A stretch of DNA of 64,000 nt. It comes from Nemania diffusa. Its lineage: Eukaryota; Ascomycota; Sordariomycetes; Xylariales; Xylariaceae. Positions 55,500-64,000 of this stretch are shown here, one piece after another. The notes below the pieces were generated by a model, which was given only the letters and a program-made list of their open reading frames with translations, did not search any database and was not told the DNA's origin. Position numbers and translations under genes: made by a program. Location of the stretch: contig JBBPUQ010000011.1 in assembly GCA_038501195.1 (NCBI GenBank), forward strand, positions 62,001-126,000. Reading direction: 5' to 3'. Every line of letters starts with the position of its first letter. Position 1 is the stretch's first letter.

Positions 55500-58400
55500 A
55501 ACAAACTTTTTTAAATAAAACATTTATTTTTTGTATATATAAATAGTTAAACTAAAAAAAAAAACTAAATAATAAAAAGTAAATATAATTTGTTAAAAAG
55601 CTAACTTTTAAAATACTACGTTTTATAAAACTATAAATATTTATAAAAAAAAAATTATAAATTTAAAAAGTTAAATCGAAGTTTTTTAAAACTAAATTAT
55701 ATTTATAGCAGCTGTAATATTAAAGCTTATATTAATAGTTTTTATTAATAATTTAGTTTTTATTAAAATAATTTAGCAACAAAAATAAAAACAAAAAAAT
55801 ATCTTAAAATTTAAAATTATTAATAAAGTTTTTATAATTATTAAAAAAAAAATTAAACTATTAATTAAAACAGCTGATTTATTTATATTTACTAATAATA
55901 AACTAATTAAAAATAAAATTAAAATTTAGTTTAAGCATTAGTTTATATTATTAAAAAACAAACTAATTAAAAATACTAACTATTATAACTAAAACTTAAA
56001 AAAAATCGATTATATTACTAGTTAAATAAAAAGTTCTGTTTTTAAAAATATTATAACATTTATTATAAATAACTATAAAAAAAAGCTTATTTTAAAAATA
56101 AACATAAAAGTTTTAAACTATTTATTTGTTTATTATTATAATTTTAATAAATATAAAAAAATATAAATTAAATATTAAAATTTTAAAATATAAAACTTTA
56201 ATAAGTTTATATAATTTAATATAAAGTTTATTAAATAAACTAAAATAGTTTAAATTAATTTTATAAATTTTAAAAAAAATTTATATAATAAATTATTAAA
56301 ACAAATTAATAAACTATATATTAAAAAACTATATAACAACTAAGTAATATTTGCTAACTTTTGTAACTATATTTAAATATATAATTATTAATAGTATAAA
56401 AATTTTATTGCTTAAAAAATGCAACAAAAAAAGAACTTTTTAAAAATAACTAAGTAAAAAAAAAATCTAAAGCTTAAAAAAAAAAAAAAAACCTATAAAA
56501 TTAAACTTATATTAAAAAAGTAATACTAAATATTTAAATATTTTTATTTTAAATATAGTTTTAAATAGTTATTATATTTATATTAAAGCTTTATTTAATT
56601 AAACAAAAGTTTTAATTTTATAAAGTTAATATTTTATATACTATAATTAAAAATATAGAAATAATAAATATTTTTATAAATTTAACTTTAAATAATTTAA
56701 TATAACTTGTATTAGTATTATTTTTATTTAAAACATAAAATTTAAACAAGTAAAAGTTGTATTAAAAAAAAAACTAAAAAATATTGTTTAAAATAACTAA
56801 ATTTTTATTTTAAATAGATTTATATGTTAATATTAAATATAAATAAATATAAAAAAATATTATTTGATTTTTTATAAAAACTATTAAAAAAAAACTCTTT
56901 TTTTATAAATTATATAATAGTAAATAATAAATTTATTTTATTAATAAAAGTATTAGCTAATATAGAAATAAATATATATTTATTAATTAAATTAAATTTT
57001 ATTGTAAAAATTTTGAAATATTTAAAACTAAAAATAATTATTAAATTTGTACTATTTTAAATAATAAATTATAATAAAAAAGCTATATAAACTATTAATA
57101 TTGTTTTAAAAATATATTTTTATATATAAAACAAAACAATTTTAAATATATTTTTATTAATAATAGATATAAAATATAACATTATTATAAAAAAAAAGTA
57201 CTTAAATTATTATAATATATTAATAAATAATAGAAAAAAAAAATTATTATTTTTTAGTAATTAAAAACTAAAGTATTAAGTTTTTAAAATTTTAATAAAT
57301 AATATAAAAGATTTAATTGTTAATTTTAATTATTAGCAAAATATAAATTATTAATAAAAGTTAATAGATATAAAAAAAAAAAAAAAAAAAAATAAACAAA
57401 TAAACTAAATATAACAAAAAAAAAAACAAAACAAAAAAAAAGTAAAAACTAAGTTTAAAAAAGTCTGCTTTTATATTAATAAGCTTAAATATTAAAAAAA
57501 ACAAATAGAAATTATATAAAAAAAATTTTTAATTATTTTTTAACTGCTTATTTTGATTTTATATTTTTTTTAAGCTAGCTTTAATATAAACAAAAACTAT
57601 TTATAGCAAAAAATATAATATATAAAACATATATTACAAGTTGAAGTTTATAAAAATAACTTAAATTTATATATTTTTTTTGTAAAAAAAAAATATAAAA
57701 ACTATAAACTAAAAATAAAATGTAACTAATATAACTTATATTAGTTATAAAAAAACATAATTAAATAATATAAACATTAATTAATTTAAATTAATATTAT
57801 TAATATAATAAAGTTTGATATAATAATAAAACAAAAAAATATTGTTTTATATAATATAACTTTATTATATAAATTAAATTAAATAATTTTTTAAAAAAAG
57901 TATAAAAAGTTAATAAAAAATAAAAAAAAGTTAATAAAAATAATATTATATATAATTTTTAAAAAATATTATAAATATTTTAATATATTTAATAAAACAG
58001 TTTTAAATAATTTTCTGCTATATTATTTAAGCATTAATTACTATATTGTTATTAATAAATCTTTTAAAGCTTTTTTAAAATATAATATATTATATAAAAT
58101 ATTATTAAAAAAAATAAAAATATATCGAAAATATATTAGTAATAATTTAGTAAAAAACTTTATTGAACTAATAATAGTATTATAAGTAGCATTAATTTTA
58201 TTTATTAAAAAAAAAAACAGTTTTTTATAGTTATATATAAACTACAAAAAGCTAAATTTAATTATTTAAAAAAATAAATATTTTTTATTTTTAATTAATA
58301 AAACTTTAGTTAAAATATTACAAACTAAAGTTTATATAAAAATAAATATTTAATAAATTTTTTATTATATTTAAATGTTTAAAAAAAATAAATTATTAAT

Positions 58401-59030
58401 AGTTTTTTAAATAAAATATAAAACTTATTAGTTTAAAATATTTTTATTTAAATTAATAAATAAATCAGTAATATTTTAGTACTATATAAATAATATACTA
58501 AAAAATTATTTAAACATTTTTTATATAATATATATTAATAATATATTAATTTATTTTAATAATAAACTAAAATATAAATACTATATTAATAAAATATTAA
58601 TTTGTTTAAAAAAAACTAAGTTATAAATTAACTTTAAAAAGTATAAGTTTTATATAACAAAAACTAAATTTTTAAAGTTTATTATAAAAATATATAAAGT
58701 AAAAATTAATTTAAATAAAATAAAAATTATATATTACTAAAATTTATTTTATAACAAAAAAAAAAAAGTATATTTTAAAAAAATATAGTTATTTTTAAAT
58801 TTTTATAACTTTTATAAAAAGTAGTTATAGCTGAACTGTATTTACTATATAAAAAAATAATACATAAAAAATATACTAAAACATTTATTACGTTTTATAG
58901 CAAATATTTACTTTATTGTACTAAAAACAAACAATAAAAATACAACAAATAATATTAAAACAATAAAAAAAATATTTACTACGAAAAAAAAAATCTATAT
59001 ATAATTAAACTTACTGTTATAAACTTAATT
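55500..59030 (+). mobile_element. Decayed Ty3/gypsy retrotransposon, copy 1
   Basis: Plus-strand fossil. A gag-like tract near 56,180-56,450 contains FNKFI and NKLLKQINKLYIKKLYNN in the pattern of gypsy gag. The protease region near 56,930-57,240 ends in NNRKKKLLFF, as in the family's NRRLLWPE tail. Reverse transcriptase runs from about 58,130 to 58,800: NFIELIIV, then FIKKKNSFL, LYINYKKLNLI, YINNILIYF at 58531 and TKTKFLKFII. The catalytic YxDD has become YINN, and many Glu and Gly codons now read Lys, so it is dead. The copy seems to break off near a poly-T run at about 59,030, before RNase H and integrase. LTRs are not recognisable, and the left limit is approximate. Confidence 0.75.
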
Positions 59031-60099
59031 TTTTTTTTTTTTTTTTTTTTTTTAGCTTAATATTTTTTTCTAAATATATAGTATTTTTATATGTACTATA
59101 TTAGGTGTTTTTTTTCAGTTTTTATAATATTAAGCTTGTTTTATTTATTTGTTGTAAATTAACATTAAAAAGTTTAACTTAATATTAATTTAATATTAAT
59201 TTAATACTAATTATATTTAATACTAACATTGAAATATCGATTTATTACTAAATATCGAATTTTTTATTTAATATTAAATTTTTTTTACACTTTTTATATT
59301 AACTTTATACTTTAAAAAAAAAATGCCGAACTATAATACTACAAGTTTTTTTAATATTTAAAAAAAAAAAAAAAAAAAAATGCTTGTACTAAGTAATTTT
59401 TATTTTTATTTTAAAAATAAAAATAGTTATTTCGATACAAAAAAAGCAGCTTTAAACTTTTTAGCTAAAAAGTTTATAATTTATAATATTACTTTATAAA
59501 AAACTGCATTAAAGTTTGTTAAAAAACACTTTAATAGTTTTAAAAAAAATATTTATTAATAATATTAAAACTATATAAAAAATAAAATAATATAAAACTT
59601 TTATATGTTTTATTTAATTGTTAATAAAATTTAACGAGATATTTTTTTTTAAATAAAAAATAAACGCGAATTAATTTATTAATAAAAACAATGCTATATA
59701 TACAAAGTATTTTTTTTATTTAATATAGCAAAATATAAGTTTAAAAACAAAAAGTTTATTATTAACTACAATATTTAAAAAAAATTAAACAAAATTAAAC
59801 TTAAATTTGTTTTTAATAAAGTATATATTTGTATTATTATAATTTAAATATTTTATAAAACAATAAACTAACTATATATTATAACTTTTAATAATAGTTA
59901 AAATTAAAACTATTTATATACTATTTGCTATATTATAAAAAATTTTATATAAAAAAATAAACAATTTTTACAAAAAGCTAAAATAAAACTAGTTAAAAAT
60001 AAGCAAATTTTAGAAATATATAAAAAAAAAATTGAAAAGTTATAAAACTGCAACGAAGTTTTTTAAAAAGCTTTAGTTAAAATACGCAAAAAAATACTT

Positions 60100-63000
60100 A
60101 CTATATAAGTTATTATTAAACAAAAACTTACTTAATAAATATTTATTTAGTAGCTTTTTATTTAAAAAAGTTACATTTATATAAATAATATTAACAATAA
60201 AGTTATTTTTAATTAATTTATTTTAATAAAAAATACTTTATTTATTACTATATTTAAAAAAATTATTTAAAACTAAATTATTTAAAACAATTTAAATTTT
60301 AAAGCAAATATTTAAAAGCTTACTATTTTATATATATTTATTTTAAAAAGTTTTATTTATAATATATTTACTTTAAAAAATATTATTTAAAAAAGCAGTT
60401 ACAAAAAAAATATAACATTAAGTTTGATATTTTTAAACAATAAAAAATAAAATATAAAAATAACAAATTTTTTTGTTTTTATTAATAATATTTTTTTAAA
60501 TAACAAGTTTATAGTTAAATTTTATTATTAATATTTATTTATAAAAAATAAACTTTAAATAAATATAAATTATTTTATAAATAAATAAAACTAAATATAT
60601 TATATTTTAAAATATATAAGCAGATTAACTGCTTTAGAAATTATTTCATTTATAAAACAAGTTTTAAAATAAAATAGTTTTATATATATAATTATTATAA
60701 AAGTTTTGAAATATTTACTAAAGTTATATAATAATTTTTATAAGTATAAAAAAATTTAAACCAAATATAAAAAGCTTAAAATAAAAAAATTAAAAGTATT
60801 TTTAAACTTTTGATTTAAATTTGTTAAATTAGCTAGTTAAATTTGTATATTTTGAATTAACTACAAATAAAACTTATATAATAAGCTATTAAAACAATTA
60901 AATAAAGTTATAATATTTAATATAAACAGCTTTAAAGTTATTTTTAATATTTATTATTTTTATATTTAAATTATTAACTATTAATAATATAAAAATTTTA
61001 TTAATAATTTTATTTTATAAAAAATTAACTAATAGTTATTAAAATATAATACAGTTAATGTTTTAAAAAACCTATTTATAAAAAACTTATTTTTATAAAA
61101 CTTATTTATAAAGCTACTACTTAATAAAGCTGCATTTTTAACTATTAAATAATATTTTTTTATTTTAATATTTAAAAAATCGAAAAATAAATATAAACTT
61201 TATATAAAACTATAATATAAAAAAAAAGTAATTTTAGTATAAAAAAGTTTTTGCTTTATTTGTTATAAAACTAACTATTGAAACATTAATTATTTATACT
61301 ATAAAAAATATAAACGTTTAAATACTGCTTAAGTTATAGCAATTATAAAAAAAAAAATAAGTTATTTTAAAAATAACTAAAAAATCGATATAAAAAAAAA
61401 AGTTCAAAAAATAAAAAAGCTTAAAATAATTAGTTTTTTCTTTTAAATTTACTATATTGTTAGTTTTAAACTTAAATTAATACAAAAAAGTTTTATTTAA
61501 CTTTTTAAAAAAAATCTTTAAAAAAAAGCTTTTATTAATAGTTTATTTAATAGTATTTAATAAACTAAAACTTTTTATTTTTGTTTTAGCTAATATAAAA
61601 ACTAAAATATATTTATATATAAATATTTAATTTGCTAAAAAAATAATACAACTTTTAAACTTTTTTAAACTGTTTAGTTTCAAGCTTACTTTTATTATAA
61701 AATATAATAGCAATAGCAACTAAAAAATCACTAAAATATTAAATATCTATTTTTATATTAATGTATATATTATTTAAAATACTTTTATAATAGTATTAAA
61801 TATAAAATATAATATAATTATTAAATAAAAGTTTTTTATATATTATAATATATTAATTAACTGCTAAAAACAAAAACTAATATTTTTTACTATAAAAAAA
61901 AAAAAGTTTATTAAAAATATATTATTAAATAAAACAGAAAAATTAAAAAGCTTAAGTTATTAAATCAATACTATATAACAAAACAAGCTATTTAAAACTA
62001 AAATAATTTAAAAAATATAAAATATTATTTAATTATAAAGTTTGTTTATTATAAAAAAACAAATTTTTTAATTAAAAACTATATATAAAAAATCAAATAA
62101 AAAAACAAAAGAATATTTTTTTATAATTAGCTTTATTTATATTATATTCAAACTTTTTTAATATATTATTAATTTGTTTAAAAAAAACTAAATAAAATAT
62201 AAGTTATAAAAAATAGAAATACTACTAATAAACAACAATAAAACAAAACTGCTTTAAAAAAACTTACTTAAAAAAGCTTTACTAAAAAAAAAACTCAAAC
62301 TAAAAAACTATTATAGTAAATATAAACTGCAAAAAAATGCTATAAAATAGTATAAACATTAATTTATTAACATTTTTATATTAAATATTACAACTTTTAT
62401 AATAATAATATATTAAAAAAATACTAAGTTATATAAAGTAATTTTTTTATATAAAATAAACTTAATAATTATTTAAAAAAAGTTTAAATTAAAAAGCTTA
62501 AAAAATAATTTTTAAAAAATAGCTAAACAAGTAATATTTATAAAATATTACAAATATTTTAATATATTTAATAAAAAAACTTTTAATTAAATATTACTTC
62601 GAAAATATAAAATTAATTACTAAATCGAATTTATAAAAGATTTAAAAAACTTAAAATATAGCGTTTTATATAAAATATTTTTAAAAAAAACTGAAACTTA
62701 TAAGCAATATATATACGAAAATTTGATAAAAAGTTTTATTAAACTTACTATAACATTTTAAATAGCATTAGTTTTATTTGTACAAAAAAATAACAAATTT
62801 TTAAAGCTATATATAAATTATTAAAAGCTAAACTTTTTAATACAAAAAAACTAATACTTTTTATTTTTGATTAATAAAATGTTTATTTGCTTTATAAAAA
62901 CAAAAATTTATATTAAATTAAACATAAAGCAGGCGTTTTATTATATATATATAATAAAAAGATATAAATTTTTAACTATATTTTATATATAATATAAAGT

Positions 63001-64000
63001 ATACTAATTTAATGTTTTATTTTTTAATTTAATAAATAAACTAGCTATATTTTAATAGTTTATTAATAATATTTTAGCTAAATACTTTAATATATTTTAT
63101 ATAGTATATATTAATAATATATTAATATATTTAAATAACAAAATTAAATATAAACTTTATATAAAAAAAGTTTTAAATAAATTACAAGTTGCAAAATTAT
63201 AAATAAATTTAAAAAAGTATAAGTTTTATATAATTAAAACTAAGTTTTTAAAATTTATTATTAGTACTAACAAAATTAAAATAAATTTAACAAAAACTAA
63301 AGTAATTTATAAATAAAAACTACTTAAAAAGTACAGCATAGCCTAAATTCAAAAAATGCAGTTTTTTTTAAAGTTTTATAATTTTTACAAGCGGTTTATT
63401 AAAAAGTTTAGCTATATTATAAAACTATTAACTCAGTTAACAGCTACTACAGCTTATTTTAACTAGTTTAAAGCATATTAAAAAATGTTTAATTAATTAA
63501 AGCAAACTTTATTGTTAGCGCTAATACTTTGTTATTTTTTGTTCAATATAAAAACACATATAAAAATAAATACATTAAATGAAGTAGCTATAAGTTGCTT
63601 TTTATAAAAAAACAGCTTAAAAAATAACTAGCGTTTTATAGCATTTTATTTTAAAGCACTTTATAAAACTAAACTTAACTACAGCATTTATAATAAAAAA
63701 ATGCTAGTAGTAATAAAAAAACTTATTTACTAAAAAGTAGAACTAATAAGTTTATAACAAGTCAAACTTTTTATAGTAATTACTAACTATATAACATTAA
63801 AATATTTTACTATTAAATATATATTAAACTTTTAATAAACTAAATAAGTTAAACTAATATTATATTATAACTTTATAATTACTTATTAGCTAAAAATTTA
63901 AAACATTATTTTAAACATTATATTAAAACTAAAAAATAAATTAAAAAGCTAAAAACAAAAAAAAAACAAACAATATACAATAGTACTTTTTTAGCTAGTT
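60100..64000 (+). mobile_element. Decayed Ty3/gypsy retrotransposon, copy 2 (runs off window)
   Basis: A second plus-strand fossil, diverged from the first. A gag-end zinc knuckle relic appears near 61,250 (CFICYKTNY, later ligands mutated). The protease-like region is at about 61,590-61,900, and reverse transcriptase at about 62,560-63,330 with YINNILIYL at 63107 and YKFYIIKTKFLKFII. The connection/RNase H region is near 63,350-63,900 (FYNFYKRFI, LNYSIYNKKMLVVIKK and VITNYITLKYF, corresponding to the usual TDHKNLEYF). Catalytic aspartates have again become asparagines. Integrase and the right end lie beyond the window. Confidence 0.75.

Larger units (their letters stand above)
54061..64000. 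repeat. Hypermutated AT-rich block
   Basis: About 10 kb, estimated near 88-90% A+T, running off the window. No intact gene is present; stops are mostly TAA and TAG. The block contains recognisable retrotransposon remains. Surviving C is nearly always preceded by A or G, and surviving G nearly always followed by T or C. In about 15 lines that I counted there were 49 C, of which 2 were TpC and none CpC. Small islands of normal composition remain, for example 54,540-54,640. Confidence 0.9.

Noticed and set aside
54061..64000. Mitochondrial DNA insertion as an explanation for the AT-rich block
   Set aside because: No mitochondrial gene, rRNA or tRNA pattern seen, while gypsy Pol domains are readable, so mutated nuclear repeats explain it better.

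Overview
The window looks like a chromosome segment of a filamentous ascomycete, probably Pezizomycotina. Its genes carry short GT-AG introns of about 50-150 bases. The families present are a HapX bZIP with the CCAAT-complex binding motif, a HET-domain protein, the remains of a PNP/NB-ARC/TPR NLR, an AA9 copper monooxygenase with a CBM1, a GH64 glucanase and a secreted L-amino-acid oxidase. I cannot name the species. About 54 kb has ordinary composition (roughly 45-50% GC, higher in some coding regions). The last 10 kb, from about 54,060, is extremely AT-rich.

Layout. 1-9,900: a DUF7924-like protein, a six-exon secreted epoxide hydrolase, decayed coding fragments near 5.2-6.4 kb, a tartrate/isopropylmalate-type dehydrogenase and a two-exon SDR. 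11,000-21,300: a nine-exon secreted FMN-dependent 2-hydroxy-acid oxidase with one GC-AG intron, a cysteine-containing surface protein, a hotdog thioesterase, a six-exon L-amino-acid oxidase and a PPxY-bearing single-pass membrane protein. 21,900-33,900: GH64 glucanase, a two-exon MFS transporter, AA9-CBM1 and a four-exon amino acid/choline/GABA-type permease. 36,100-43,300: a Gal80-like Gfo/Idh/MocA oxidoreductase, two small Pro/Ser-rich orphan genes, a GNAT acetyltransferase and hapX. 44,900-53,300: an NLR pseudogene, an intact HET-domain gene, a MITE-like inverted-repeat element, a DUF7079-like gene and a protein with an internal two-fold repeat. 54,060-64,000: an AT-rich block holding at least two hypermutated Ty3/gypsy copies in the same orientation.

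How the genes work together. I see no biosynthetic cluster. Many genes fit a saprotroph or plant-associated secretome: polysaccharide attack (AA9, GH64), extracellular flavin oxidases that release H2O2 (L-amino-acid oxidase, hydroxy-acid oxidase), detoxification (epoxide hydrolase) and uptake (MFS, permease). HapX is the clear regulator. Its upstream region carries a perfect ATCWGATAA motif and a run of CCAAT boxes. The HET gene and dead NLR lie next to the AT-rich block, an arrangement seen in fast-evolving parts of fungal genomes.

The most unusual signal is the mutation footprint of the AT-rich block. Surviving cytosines almost all follow a purine (ApC or GpC); TpC and CpC are nearly gone, while CpA is not depleted. 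This is not the CpA-directed footprint of Neurospora-type RIP. It suggests C-to-T change in a 5'-pyrimidine context on both strands, with TCG partly spared.
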